From the NCBI RefSeq assembly GCF_047302465.1, contig NZ_CP178621.1, positions 434,001-498,000 on the forward strand: a stretch of 64,000 bases of DNA. The letters are read 5' to 3'. Below the pieces are notes generated by a model. The model was not told where the DNA came from. It saw only the letters and a list, made by a program, of their open reading frames with translations, and ran no database searches. The position numbers and the translations under genes are program-made. Shown one piece after another: positions 33,058 through 41,884 of the stretch (positions are counted from its first letter, which is position 1; each line of letters begins with the position of its first letter). This DNA is from JACMRP01 sp047302465 (GTDB lineage Bacteria; Bdellovibrionota; Bdellovibrionia; Bdellovibrionales; Bdellovibrionaceae).

Positions 33058-34425
33058 TTAGAACTCATAACCTAAACGAAGATCGAAAGTCGTGTAGAAT
33101 AAATTTTGTTCGCCCGTTTTGGCACCGCTTCCACTTTTCTGAAAATTGTAAGAATAGGAAAGAGACTGCACATAAGAAAAAACACCCAGCCGCCAATTAG
33201 GTGCTAACTTATAAGCGGCACCTATCTGAGCTTCATAGGCCAGCTTGGTGCTGATAGAAAACGAATCGCCGTGGCCCGAAGCCGAGATCGGCAGTTGAGG
33301 GCTAAAGGCGAACTCGTAACACCAATTGCGTTCTTGCCCTAAAAGCAGTCCCACGCCAAGAGTCGCCATAGTCAGTGTATGGTCGCGAATAGTGACGACG
33401 TTGCTATTGTCGATATCCATAAAAGGCACTTGATGAATTTGCGTTCCGAACCGAATTTGCCACTGACTAGGAAGTCCCCATATACGACTGCGTGAAGTTC
33501 TTGGAATTTGATAAAGGCCTTTGGCCTCGGTCGTTCGCCAGTGATACGTCGATTGTTGAATTTGAAAAGGGGCATCTGCTTGAATAGTGCCTGGTGCATC
33601 TCTGAAATAGAAATCAAGGCCCCACTGATCTCCCCAATAGCCGGCTCGCCACATAATTCCCGGAGCTTGCATAGTTTTGAATTCTAGAGTCGGAGATCCT
33701 TCTGTCGTTTGATTATTGGATTGATAGGTAAATCCAAGTCCCGTCCAAATTCTAACTTTTTTACCAGCCGCCGGTGGTTTCTTTGCAGACACTTTGGTAG
33801 TGGTTTTCACCTCTTCTTTTTTGACTGAGACATCGACTGAGACTAAGAACGTTTTTGTCGCATTCTTTCCCGACTGAATGACCACAGGAATCTGCATAAG
33901 GCCTTGAGGCAGTTCCATAGCGATTTCAAAAAAGCCATCTGAATTCGCACGCACAGAACGGCCATCGCTCTTCAGAGGCCCTGAGCCTGGCAATGTTAAG
34001 CAAGGTTCCATAATAAACGCGACGCTCTTTTTCCCAAAAACTTGTACCCATCCCGAGGAAGCTTCTTGAGTGAGAACTCGGGTGTCTTTGGCTAAAGTTG
34101 TAACGACATTTGAGCTAAGGTCAGGATTTTCATAGACGTTGCACTTCATACGCAGATACCGAGTTTTTTTTGCCTCTCCTGAAGCTGCGATTGCGGGTTC
34201 GCCCAAACTATTCACACTCTCTAGGTCTATGCGAACTGTAGCGCCTGGAAGAGTACGACCTGAAAGAATCACTTTCGCAGAGAGTGGGTCACGACTTGGT
34301 TCAATTTCAGGATTGTACCACTCTACTTCTGGTATTGCCGCAGACGATGCTTCGCCTTGAGCAAGGGCGATCGACCACAAGCTCATGCAAAGAATGAAAA
34401 TAGAAAACATCTTAGCGATCATCAT
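33058..34425 (-). CDS. Outer-membrane beta-barrel protein with SH3-like N-terminal part
   Basis: About 455 residues with a signal peptide (FSIFILCMSLWSIALA). An N-terminal region holds MKCNVYENPDLSSNVVTTLAKDTRV and GWVQVFGKKSVAF, which look like a bacterial SH3 domain; from about residue 240 amphipathic strands with aromatic ends run to a terminal Phe (FDLRLGYEF), the mark of barrels recognised by BamA. Start uncertain: ATG at 34422 or 34425, or TTG at 34428, which is seven bases after GGAG. It diverges from the 620-residue Fn3-like gene, with 150 bases between. Function unknown. Confidence 0.75.
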   Translation of the reverse strand: MMIAKMFSIFILCMSLWSIALAQGEASSAAIPEVEWYNPEIEPSRDPLSAKVILSGRTLPGATVRIDLESVNSLGEPAIAASGEAKKTRYLRMKCNVYENPDLSSNVVTTLAKDTRVLTQEASSGWVQVFGKKSVAFIMEPCLTLPGSGPLKSDGRSVRANSDGFFEIAMELPQGLMQIPVVIQSGKNATKTFLVSVDVSVKKEEVKTTTKVSAKKPPAAGKKVRIWTGLGFTYQSNNQTTEGSPTLEFKTMQAPGIMWRAGYWGDQWGLDFYFRDAPGTIQADAPFQIQQSTYHWRTTEAKGLYQIPRTSRSRIWGLPSQWQIRFGTQIHQVPFMDIDNSNVVTIRDHTLTMATLGVGLLLGQERNWCYEFAFSPQLPISASGHGDSFSISTKLAYEAQIGAAYKLAPNWRLGVFSYVQSLSYSYNFQKSGSGAKTGEQNLFYTTFDLRLGYEF

Positions 34426-34580
34426 CAAAAGATTAACTCCGTTCGCAGCACTCTTCGGACGGGATGTTGCAAAACTAAACAAGACTCGGGCGATAGAATT
34501 GCTGACTACACTTTTTGTCGTAAACAGGTTTGTCGAGCATTAATTAGTTATGGACGCAGACAACTGACCGATAAAGGGGG

Positions 34581-36443
34581 GTGAGAGAAAATTCATTTGG
34601 AAGTTCGCTCAATAATAAACCACCAAAGCCAAAGCGTTTTGCGGCAGGCTTTTTTAGCTTCACTCTGACGTTGAGTTTAGGGTGGTGGTTTTTCGTCAGT
34701 TATCGCGATGAAATAGTTCCTCAGAACTTATCGCCTGTGAAGACTGTTGGTATTGATACTCCAAAACCTCTAAATCCGCGAGCTCCTCTAAGTGGTCAAA
34801 AAATTTGGCTACTACAAAAAGAACCCATTCGATTTGAGTGGGCAGGAGAAGCATCGGAAGAAGTTATTTTTGAAATTTCTCGTGAACCTGACTTTAGAAT
34901 GCCCCTCTATGAGGAAGCCTATCCGGTGTCGCCGCACTTCACAGATAAACTTCTTGTTGATGGAGTCTATTTTTGGCGACTTGCAAAGAAAAATGAGTAC
35001 GGAGGAAAGCAAGGGCTCTTTCCACCCGTTAGTTTCGCTTTGATAACTCCCTCTGCTCCAGTTTTAATTTATCCATTTAGTTCTTTTGAGACGACGGATG
35101 CGAAATCTTTGAAGTTCTATTGGCAAGAAAAAAAGGGTGTTGGTCAGTATCGCATTCAGGTAGCACAAGATAGTGATTTCAAAAAAGTATTTCATGACCA
35201 ATTAGTGGAAGAGCCGAAAACGTCCTTAGTGCAAATTCCTGAGGGCAAATATTTTTGGCGTGTACGTGCTGAAGAATATGTGATGGAGTTCTCTGCGTGG
35301 AGTGAGACCCGAATTCTTAATGTGATCGGAGATTCACCTCGAGAAAAAAAAGAGGACCCTGTGCAAGTCGTGGTGACACCACCACCAGTCGTTCAGCAGC
35401 GCCCAGTCGCGCGTAAACCAATTCCGCCACCTATAAGACTTGCAGTACCACAAGTTTGGAAAAAATCAGATGCGGTGTTACTCCATTATAGACCCTCTAC
35501 TAAAGCCGCTAGCCCTGGTTTGGTGCATGACGTGCTTATGAATCCTCCGGTGTTCAGTTGGGGAGCGACGGTCGGTGCTCATGGTTATGAGCTCCAAGTT
35601 TCAAAAAAGTCTGACTTCTCAACATTAGAGTGGACTGATGTAGTGCCGGGCCAACAAGCTAAATGGATCTTTGCGCTGCCCGGAAAATATTTCTGGCGAG
35701 TCAGAGCTGTTGCCGGAGAAGTTTCAAAAAGCGGGTTCAGCTCTCCGAGTATTTTGATACTCTCTTTGCAGGCCCCTAAAGTAGCAAAAAAAATGTCTCA
35801 GCTACTAGGTTCTTCTTTGGGAACTAAAAAACCGTCGGTGACTGTGTCCTGGGAAAATGTTCCAGCAGCAACGGGGTATCGGGTTCTAGTTTCCTCAAGC
35901 AAGACGTTTAAGGCTCTTAAACTAGATATCAACGTGATGCGTGCGATGGCGAAACTTCCTTTAGATAGTACGGGACTTTATTTTGTGAAGGTCGCGGCGC
36001 TAGATAGCTCGGGCGAACGTGTCGGGGACTTTTCAGATATTACTGAGCTTCGCGTAGAAAAAGCAGGACGCCTGGCTAAGTCGGAAAAGAATAGAAAAAT
36101 TGAAGATGAACTCTTGAGTGTGGCAAACCTTGAAAAAGAGCCTGATATGTCTGCGCCCGTTGTAAAGCTTCCACCGAACGGGGTTTCGATTGTCCCGCTC
36201 AATGGTCAGTTAATGCCGATATCATTCAAATGGCAGAGTGTGAATCTTGCAAAGTCGTATCGGTTGGAAATCGCTAAAGACAATGAATTTTCCCAACCTC
36301 TTTATAGTCAGGTTACCGATCAATCCCAAATTGTTATTAATAAAAGTATGCCTCGTGGCCGCTTGTACTGGAGACTTCGAGCGGAGCGCGGGGGCGAAAA
36401 ATCAGACTGGTCAGAAACTTTTTACTTTGAAGTCGGTCAGTAG
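34581..36443 (+). CDS. Membrane-anchored protein with repeated Fn3-like YFWRVRA domains
   Basis: 620 residues: short cytoplasmic N-terminus, one membrane segment (FFSFTLTLSLGWWFFVSY), then at least five beta-sandwich repeats, each ending in the pattern GxYFWRxRA (VYFWRLAKK, KYFWRVRAEE, KYFWRVRAVAG, GLYFVKVAALD, RLYWRLRAERG) and each starting near FxWxG/KFYWQ. A Pro-rich stretch separates repeats 2 and 3. Such arrays resemble FecR-associated or Fn3-like surface scaffolds. Start is GTG at 34581 with AAGG just upstream; no other in-frame start exists before the membrane segment. It ends at a strong terminator. Confidence 0.75.
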   Translation: MRENSFGSSLNNKPPKPKRFAAGFFSFTLTLSLGWWFFVSYRDEIVPQNLSPVKTVGIDTPKPLNPRAPLSGQKIWLLQKEPIRFEWAGEASEEVIFEISREPDFRMPLYEEAYPVSPHFTDKLLVDGVYFWRLAKKNEYGGKQGLFPPVSFALITPSAPVLIYPFSSFETTDAKSLKFYWQEKKGVGQYRIQVAQDSDFKKVFHDQLVEEPKTSLVQIPEGKYFWRVRAEEYVMEFSAWSETRILNVIGDSPREKKEDPVQVVVTPPPVVQQRPVARKPIPPPIRLAVPQVWKKSDAVLLHYRPSTKAASPGLVHDVLMNPPVFSWGATVGAHGYELQVSKKSDFSTLEWTDVVPGQQAKWIFALPGKYFWRVRAVAGEVSKSGFSSPSILILSLQAPKVAKKMSQLLGSSLGTKKPSVTVSWENVPAATGYRVLVSSSKTFKALKLDINVMRAMAKLPLDSTGLYFVKVAALDSSGERVGDFSDITELRVEKAGRLAKSEKNRKIEDELLSVANLEKEPDMSAPVVKLPPNGVSIVPLNGQLMPISFKWQSVNLAKSYRLEIAKDNEFSQPLYSQVTDQSQIVINKSMPRGRLYWRLRAERGGEKSDWSETFYFEVGQ

Positions 36444-36465
36444 GGTTTATCATTAGGTCCAAATA

Positions 36466-36498
36466 AAAAAGGCCTGGACAATAAATCCAGGCCTTTTT
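36466..36498. terminator. Bidirectional intrinsic terminator
   Basis: AAAAAGGCCTGGA pairs with TCCAGGCCTTTTT around a seven-base loop, between the convergent Fn3-like gene and the lipoprotein gene at 36520-37416. Confidence 0.88.
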
Positions 36499-36519
36499 GC
36501 TTTTAAGTCTATTTCGAAA

Positions 36520-37416
36520 TTAGCGATCAGCGCGAGTTTTTGTTTCTTCGCTTGAAGGCTCTTCGGTCTCTTTAGCCTCTTCTGCTTTTACCAATTTGTA
36601 AGTCGCAGAAGCTGTCATTGTTGTCTTTTGACCAGAGGTCTCAGTTGTCGAGTATTTCAATTTGATAATAACTTTATCGCCATGTTTAACGATCAAAACT
36701 TTTCTGCCTTCTGGCTTGCTTTGACCCAACTGATCTTCAAGGCTGTAGTTGCCAGTGTACAATGTAGAGAGAGTTTTCAAAGTACCATCTTTGATTGAAA
36801 AAGCATCTTGGCGCATGACTTTGCCAATACCTGTTTCAGCATCGAAAGAATTCGGAAGATCGTTGCTGTGGCGAATTTTGTTGGTAGCATCTTTCGAAGC
36901 TGATGGCTTAATAGTATGGCAATTAACGAAGATTTTTTGACTATCAGAAACAGCTTTCGAGAAACCTGCTGGAGTTGCGTATTCAGAACCCAAAACATAA
37001 AGCTGCTTTTTAGCTTCTTCCGCTTTGGTCTCAGTTTCTACGAAGTACTGAGTGTCGATCAAGCTATAAGTGCCTTTGCCATCTTTCAAAAGTTCATCAA
37101 CGGTGACTGGATCATCGCCATCAGCAACATCCATCAAGATTGGATTTTTACATTGTTCTGTGTAACCCGCTACCTCGTCAGTCTCTTCTGTAACTTCTGG
37201 TTGATCGACAGAATCCTTATCTCCTCCACCAAGATCCACTTTATCGTCTGGATTGGTCGGAGTTCCAGTGCCTGTACCCGTACCATCAGTAGCAGTTTTG
37301 GTCTGGTTGCCACCGCGGCTTTTTTTGCCGAAGTTGCTATCGCGTTTTGCGCACGCAACAACAGCCAAAGTGATCAAAGGAATCATAATAAGGTGGCGCA
37401 TTCTGAACGAGTTCAT
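36520..37416 (-). CDS. Lipoprotein of unknown function
   Basis: 298 residues with a lipobox (LAVVAC, Cys17). An acidic Gly/Thr/Asp linker follows (about 30-70), then a globular part starting near YTEQCKNPI with one further Cys pair (EQCKNP, NCHTIK). AAGGAG eight bases before the ATG at 37416 decides the start over the longer frame to 37554. It is transcribed alone towards the terminator at 36466-36498. No family recognised. Confidence 0.75.
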   Translation of the reverse strand: MNSFRMRHLIMIPLITLAVVACAKRDSNFGKKSRGGNQTKTATDGTGTGTGTPTNPDDKVDLGGGDKDSVDQPEVTEETDEVAGYTEQCKNPILMDVADGDDPVTVDELLKDGKGTYSLIDTQYFVETETKAEEAKKQLYVLGSEYATPAGFSKAVSDSQKIFVNCHTIKPSASKDATNKIRHSNDLPNSFDAETGIGKVMRQDAFSIKDGTLKTLSTLYTGNYSLEDQLGQSKPEGRKVLIVKHGDKVIIKLKYSTTETSGQKTTMTASATYKLVKAEEAKETEEPSSEETKTRADR

Positions 37417-37578
37417 AACCGTATCTCCTTGTTTGACCTTTTTCGGCTCGCGGCTGTCTAGGGGATTGACAGCTTTAGGGCCCAAACTGGTCGCCAGAAA
37501 GAATTTAAAGGCTTTCCGGGGTCGTTTAATTAATCTCAATAGGAGAGAGTTCAAGCGGTATGCCAGTACGGGCGTCGG

Positions 37579-38079
37579 CTAGAAGACAAATAATTTCGAG
37601 CATAAGGGCCGAAAGGATCGAGTCCGATATCCTTGTTTCGTGAGTTGCAAATAGACATCGTCCGGAGAAATTCCTGGTCGACCTTTTAGTTTCTGAAAAG
37701 ACGGAGGCCATATAGAAGCATCAAAGGTCATGGGCTTTGGTTGCAAACCTAAAATAATACCGACGAGTTTCGAGCAATAGTAACCATCGCTGTCCCAGGA
37801 GTAGCCGTGATCATAAGGTTTTCCCAGAACTTCATTTACAAATTTTTCTGAGGGCTCACTTCTATCGTTTAAGACCATAACCTCTGTGAGGACTCCCATG
37901 TGACCAAGTGCTACCGTCGAGACAAGCTCCACGCCTCGATAGGGATGAGTATGCAGCCACTGGCCTTTATAAGAAATGGCAACATGACTGAATCGTCCAA
38001 TTTGGGAAGGGCCTTCCAGAAACGCAACCTGAACTTGAGCCCAAGAAATCTGTACTAGAAATACCAGAAGTGCTTTCAC
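37579..38079 (-). CDS. Exported papain-like (YiiX/NlpC-P60 type) amidase
   Basis: 166 residues with a short signal peptide (LLVFLVQISWAQ). The order of motifs is that of permuted papain-like enzymes: His in RFSHVAISY first, then the Cys in YYCSKLVGII. By family they hydrolyse amide or ester bonds in peptidoglycan, lipids or other substrates; substrate unknown. It overlaps bioY by four bases at its start (38076-38079), which is likely chance operon packing. Confidence 0.7.
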   Translation of the reverse strand: MKALLVFLVQISWAQVQVAFLEGPSQIGRFSHVAISYKGQWLHTHPYRGVELVSTVALGHMGVLTEVMVLNDRSEPSEKFVNEVLGKPYDHGYSWDSDGYYCSKLVGIILGLQPKPMTFDASIWPPSFQKLKGRPGISPDDVYLQLTKQGYRTRSFRPLCSKLFVF

Positions 38080-38642
38080 CGTGTATTATACTTCTGCAGA
38101 GATGTCACAAATGATGCAGCAAAGAGGCTTTTAATGAAGTCGCCTGGTAAAAAAGGCAAAACGCCGAGCTGTAACAAAGATCCCTCGTGAGTAAAAAAGG
38201 AGAGACCCCAAACACCAAAGCTAAATGTTATAGCGCTACCTAAAACCGTAGCAAACCACGTTTTCAGAAAAGACTTTGTCCAACCACGATCGGCTAAAAA
38301 TCCCATAAGACCAGCGGCAAAGAACATTCCGAACAAGTAACCGCTCGTCGGTCCTAGCAAGAGCCCTGATTTACCACTGGCAAACACAGGAAGTCCAAGG
38401 CCCCCCAACACAAGATAACTTGCAACGACGCTCAGGCCGCGCTTTCTTCCCCACAGAAGGGCAATTAAGGCGATGCCAAGAGTTTGCCCCGTAATAGGCA
38501 CGGGAGTGTTTGGAAGAGGAATAGAAATTTGAGCTAGTGCACCCACAAGAACTAGTCCTCCAAGGACAGCAAAAAGGTTTTCCACCAGAGTATTGCCACG
38601 TTTTAAAAGATATTGCGCGATGAGTGCTTGTTCTTGAGCCAT
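38076..38642 (-). CDS. bioY: Biotin transporter substrate-binding subunit BioY
   Basis: 188 residues with five to six membrane segments. LPNTPVPITGQTLGIAL, GRKRGLSVVASYLVLGGLGL and GPTSGYLFGMFFAAGL are the BioY family marks. It is the S-component of an ECF-type biotin importer; no EcfA or EcfT gene is next to it, so it acts alone or with a shared module. AAGGAG precedes the ATG. It diverges from a MarR gene whose operator may regulate both. Confidence 0.9.
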   Translation of the reverse strand: MAQEQALIAQYLLKRGNTLVENLFAVLGGLVLVGALAQISIPLPNTPVPITGQTLGIALIALLWGRKRGLSVVASYLVLGGLGLPVFASGKSGLLLGPTSGYLFGMFFAAGLMGFLADRGWTKSFLKTWFATVLGSAITFSFGVWGLSFFTHEGSLLQLGVLPFLPGDFIKSLFAASFVTSLQKYNTR

Positions 38643-38712
38643 AGATTCTCCTTTATGAGAAGATCCTAGAAAACCGGGCGAGATTTCAGAACAAGAAAAA
38701 ACAAATTTTTAT

Positions 38713-38745
38713 TCTCAATAGTTGAATAATTAAACTATATTGAGA
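38713..38745. promoter_or_regulatory. Inverted repeat between bioY and marR, probable MarR operator
   Basis: TCTCAATA (38713-38720) and TATTGAGA (38738-38745) are perfect inverted arms 17 bases apart, ending two bases before the marR start codon. GTT and AAC next to the arms lengthen the dyad. Position suggests self-repression and possible control of bioY. Confidence 0.6.
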
Positions 38746-38747
38746 CC

Positions 38748-39200
38748 ATGAAACTAAGAAACTACCTTCAAGAAAGCCCTGTCTTTGCATTAAATGCCGC
38801 TTACGAAGCCATTGTAACGCCCGTGAACCAACGACTTAAAAAAGAGGATTTGAATCTCTTGCAGGGCTTGGTGTTGACGGCTCTCTTCTTTGAGGAAAGC
38901 GACGAGATGACGCCGTCGGCATTAGCAGATGAGTTTAAAACCAGCCGCGGCAACATGAGCCACATTATTTCTCATTTGGAATACAAAGGCTTCGTCAAAA
39001 GACGTGTGCGTGAGCAAGATGCCAGACAGTTCTGCATAGAGCTTAAACCCGATGGCCGCAAAAAAGCGCTGTCTCTGATTAAGTTTTATGACAAGCTTCA
39101 AAGCCTCTTTGAAGAGCAATTAGGTTCCGGTGCCTGCAAGAAAGCGACGTTAGGAATTCATCAATTGTCGGAAGTGTACAAGAAAGAAAAGCGCGCTTAG
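38748..39200 (+). CDS. MarR-family transcriptional regulator
   Basis: 150 residues with the winged helix of MarR proteins: PSALADEFKTSRGNMSHIISHLEYKGFVKRRVREQDARQ, the last part being the wing with the typical D-R/A-R. N- and C-terminal helices for dimerisation are present. Ligand is unknown. It diverges from bioY and has a palindrome over its start. Its stop overlaps the stop of the convergent mltF by four bases. Confidence 0.9.
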   Translation: MKLRNYLQESPVFALNAAYEAIVTPVNQRLKKEDLNLLQGLVLTALFFEESDEMTPSALADEFKTSRGNMSHIISHLEYKGFVKRRVREQDARQFCIELKPDGRKKALSLIKFYDKLQSLFEEQLGSGACKKATLGIHQLSEVYKKEKRA

Positions 39201-40558
39201 GGCTGAGTTGCGACCATCAGATTGTAGAAGCTTGTTACGCGCTCTACGAATTCGACAGTTTCAGTACCACGAGCAAAACCATATTCTAGCTGCGTTTCAT
39301 AAGAAGGGTCTTCCAATAGAGGAAGCACTTCTCGCAAGTGGCGCCAAGAGTACGGATTTTTGCCCCGTTTCTGAACTAACTTTTGGGCATCTAAAAGATG
39401 TCCATAACCGATATTATAAGCGGCCAAAGCCAAGTAAAGACGGTCTTTGTAATTCAAATAGCTAGGCGTCTTATTCAACAAGTAGCGAAGATACTTCGAT
39501 CCGCCCCAAATACTTTGAACAGGATCAGTACGATCCTCAAGACCCAAGTGGTCTGCAGTATCTTTTGTAAGCTGCATAAGACCACGAACGCCTGTGTAGC
39601 TAACAGCTTCATTGTCCCATTGCGATTCTTGATAAGAAACAGCGGCAATCAATTGCCATGGCAAACGATGCTCGCGAGCAGCATTGCGGAATTCGCGTTC
39701 GAACTCGGGCAAGGTTTTGCGGGTTTGTTTCATGAAGTAAAGCACGTCATGGCGATTGAGCTCTGACAAATACAGCTTATAGCGATCATGCACGCGCATG
39801 ATTTCATCGTTGCGGCTGGCTTTTTGGAACCAAGCTTGAAGCAAGCGATTTACATCTGCCAAATCAGGACGCACCAACCAGCTCAACGAGTAATGATCTG
39901 TTAGAGCCGTAATTTTTTCGACGTTGTTGTAGTAGCGGGCAAAGAATTGACCTTCGAGGTTTTCTGCCATCACGCAATCAATGTCTTTGCGGGCCATATT
40001 CTCAAACAGTGTTTTCGGAGACGCCGCTGTGACGATTTGAATCTTCGTTTGCGGAGCCATCTGAGCAAGACGTTCACTCAAACCATAGATGTTATCTTTA
40101 GACAGAATAGCAACGGTCTTATCTTTCAAGTCTACGATGTTAGCGACTTGCGATTTGCTATTGCAGAACAGGCTTAGGAAAGTTTCTTCGTAAGTGGGGC
40201 CAACCAGAAAGCCATTATTTTGAATCGGAGTTGGCAAACGGGCCGCTGCGATGTCGCCCATGCCTTCTGCCAAGGCTTTTTTCATTTCGACTTCGTTGGC
40301 GACTGGGATGAATTTGATTTTGAGATTGTAGTGATCGGCGAAACTCTCTAAGAGGTCATGGTCGATCCCAAACTTGTGCCCAGTTTTATCGGTAGAGTAA
40401 ATTAACGGGTTCTTAAGGGTCAGAACCGTGATTTCAGGTTTGCTATTTACCACTTCTAGGCTTGAAGACTCATCCCAATAAATGGCATCGCAGCCATTCA
40501 TCGCCATGGTCGAGACGCCTAGCACACTGGCAAATATCAAGTGCTTAAATCTCATCAT
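39197..40558 (-). CDS. mltF: Membrane-bound lytic murein transglycosylase F
   Basis: 453 residues: a lipoprotein signal with Cys in STMAMNGCDA, an ABC-type solute-binding domain (residues about 40-270: GIDHDLLESFADHYNLKIKFIP, AEGMGDIAAARLP), then an SLT transglycosylase domain with the catalytic Glu in VSYQESQWD and GLMQLTKDTADHLG. This order is that of MltF. It cleaves glycan strands in peptidoglycan to 1,6-anhydromuropeptides; the binding domain regulates it. Start is 40558 or 40555; neither has a good ribosome site. Confidence 0.92.
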   Translation of the reverse strand: MMRFKHLIFASVLGVSTMAMNGCDAIYWDESSSLEVVNSKPEITVLTLKNPLIYSTDKTGHKFGIDHDLLESFADHYNLKIKFIPVANEVEMKKALAEGMGDIAAARLPTPIQNNGFLVGPTYEETFLSLFCNSKSQVANIVDLKDKTVAILSKDNIYGLSERLAQMAPQTKIQIVTAASPKTLFENMARKDIDCVMAENLEGQFFARYYNNVEKITALTDHYSLSWLVRPDLADVNRLLQAWFQKASRNDEIMRVHDRYKLYLSELNRHDVLYFMKQTRKTLPEFEREFRNAAREHRLPWQLIAAVSYQESQWDNEAVSYTGVRGLMQLTKDTADHLGLEDRTDPVQSIWGGSKYLRYLLNKTPSYLNYKDRLYLALAAYNIGYGHLLDAQKLVQKRGKNPYSWRHLREVLPLLEDPSYETQLEYGFARGTETVEFVERVTSFYNLMVATQP

Positions 40559-40903
40559 GCAAGGTCGATGTAGTCGGAAGATGCCCCTAGAGCAAGCATT
40601 AGGGGGTGAATTCTTGTGCAAATTTGGTCAAAACCGACGCAAATCAGAGGAGAGTCCACATCACTGAAAAAAATATAGAGGGAACAAGGGTTTATGGTGG
40701 GTCCAAAAGTGAGCTTCCGTCACAGAAATTACGCGTGCGCTCTGACAAACGAGCTCTTTAGATGGAACCTTCCAAGGTTTCAGGGAACGAAGAATGACTC
40801 TAAAATTTCAAAAATCAAAATACACTCTGGGTCATGAATAGACCTGGTTTTGGCTTTCAGCCTATGTTGCTGCAACTGCGGGCAATCCCCAATAAGGAGT
40901 TTT
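40559..40903 (+). other. Gene-free stretch between mltF and a small exported gene
   Basis: 345 bases with divergent promoters presumably inside. The only structure seen is the palindrome AACCTT-CC-AAGGTT at 40766-40779. No supported gene. Confidence 0.4.
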
Positions 40904-41362
40904 ATGAAAACACTCGTTCTACTATTAGTCTCTTTTTCGTCTCTAGCTCAGGCGAAAGTTCAACGTGCTCAGTTTGAATCCAGCATCAGATCTCCTTACG
41001 ATTACAGCTGCAACTACAGAGAAGGCGCACCTCAGATCAACAAAGGTGTTCAAGGTGTTGATTTTGAAGTCGAGCCCAACCAAAAAACTCTGTCGATCAA
41101 GAAGAGTGTTTTGGCAACCGGCAATTGTGTTGGTGCTGAGCTTCCGCCAGTCCTTCAACTTCAAGAAGGTGAGTTGTTAGAGACTCCTGTGAATATCCAA
41201 GGAGTTCCGCCAATGACGAGAAGTACAAACACAGTTTTTTATGCGCGTTGGGAGCGTCCATCGAAAAATACGATTCGCATCTATGGTGGATGTTCTTGGG
41301 CTTACACATGTGGCGGGATGACTGGATACAGTGACATCCAATTCACCGTTACTACGCCTTAA
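40904..41362 (+). CDS. Exported protein of unknown function
   Basis: 152 residues with a signal peptide (TLVLLLVSFSSLAQA). The mature beta-rich chain has four cysteines (YSCNYR, GNCVGA, GGCSWA, YTCGGM), probably two disulfides. The start at 40904 is decided by AAGGAG four bases before the ATG; the frame begins 54 bases earlier without a ribosome site. Its stop overlaps the stop of the convergent phosphatase gene by four bases. No family recognised. Confidence 0.75.
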   Translation: MKTLVLLLVSFSSLAQAKVQRAQFESSIRSPYDYSCNYREGAPQINKGVQGVDFEVEPNQKTLSIKKSVLATGNCVGAELPPVLQLQEGELLETPVNIQGVPPMTRSTNTVFYARWERPSKNTIRIYGGCSWAYTCGGMTGYSDIQFTVTTP

Positions 41363-41829
41363 GATTTTTTTGCCCACGCGAGGATTCCATTACAGGCGTC
41401 CTCGCAATAATCCAAAACTCTTTCAAAAACGTCGGCCCCAGAATAGTAAGGATCGGGGACTTCACGAGCTGGATGTTGAGTAGCAAACTCCATCAAGAGT
41501 TTTACTTTTTCCGCGTACTTGTTTTCAGGATCCAGTTTCTTCACGTTCTGAAAATTGCTTTGATCCAAACACAAAATCAAATCAAAGCGTTCAAAGTCTT
41601 TCCTCGGATTAAACTGCTGAGCCAAAGTTTCAAACTCATACCCGCGTTTGCGACCGTGAGCTTGCGTGCGGGAATCGGGCTCTTCACCAATGTGGTATCC
41701 CGCAGTGCCGGCGCTCTCGCATGAAAGCAAATGATCTAGCCGATGGTCCTGAATCATTTTATTCAAAACAGCTTCTCCGGTTGGAGAACGACAAATATTT
41801 CCCAAGCACACAAAGAGCACACGCTTCAT
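41359..41829 (-). CDS. Low-molecular-weight protein-tyrosine phosphatase
   Basis: 156 residues, the normal size. The P-loop C-x5-R-S is in FVCLGNICRSP and the general acid Asp in VPDPYYSG. It dephosphorylates phosphotyrosine in proteins or acts on small molecules. No tyrosine kinase is adjacent. GAGG lies before the ATG. The gene next to it on the other strand is the HTH/GspE-like fusion, starting 56 bases away. Confidence 0.93.
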   Translation of the reverse strand: MKRVLFVCLGNICRSPTGEAVLNKMIQDHRLDHLLSCESAGTAGYHIGEEPDSRTQAHGRKRGYEFETLAQQFNPRKDFERFDLILCLDQSNFQNVKKLDPENKYAEKVKLLMEFATQHPAREVPDPYYSGADVFERVLDYCEDACNGILAWAKKS

Positions 41830-41884
41830 AACTACCTCGAATTATTGATATTGCCAGGGTCTTAGTCTTTCGCCGAGGTCTGAG

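Noticed and set aside
40766..40779. Palindrome AACCTTCCAAGGTT as an operator
   Set aside because: It is 125 bases from the nearest start codon with no promoter near it that I can define; reported only as part of the gap.
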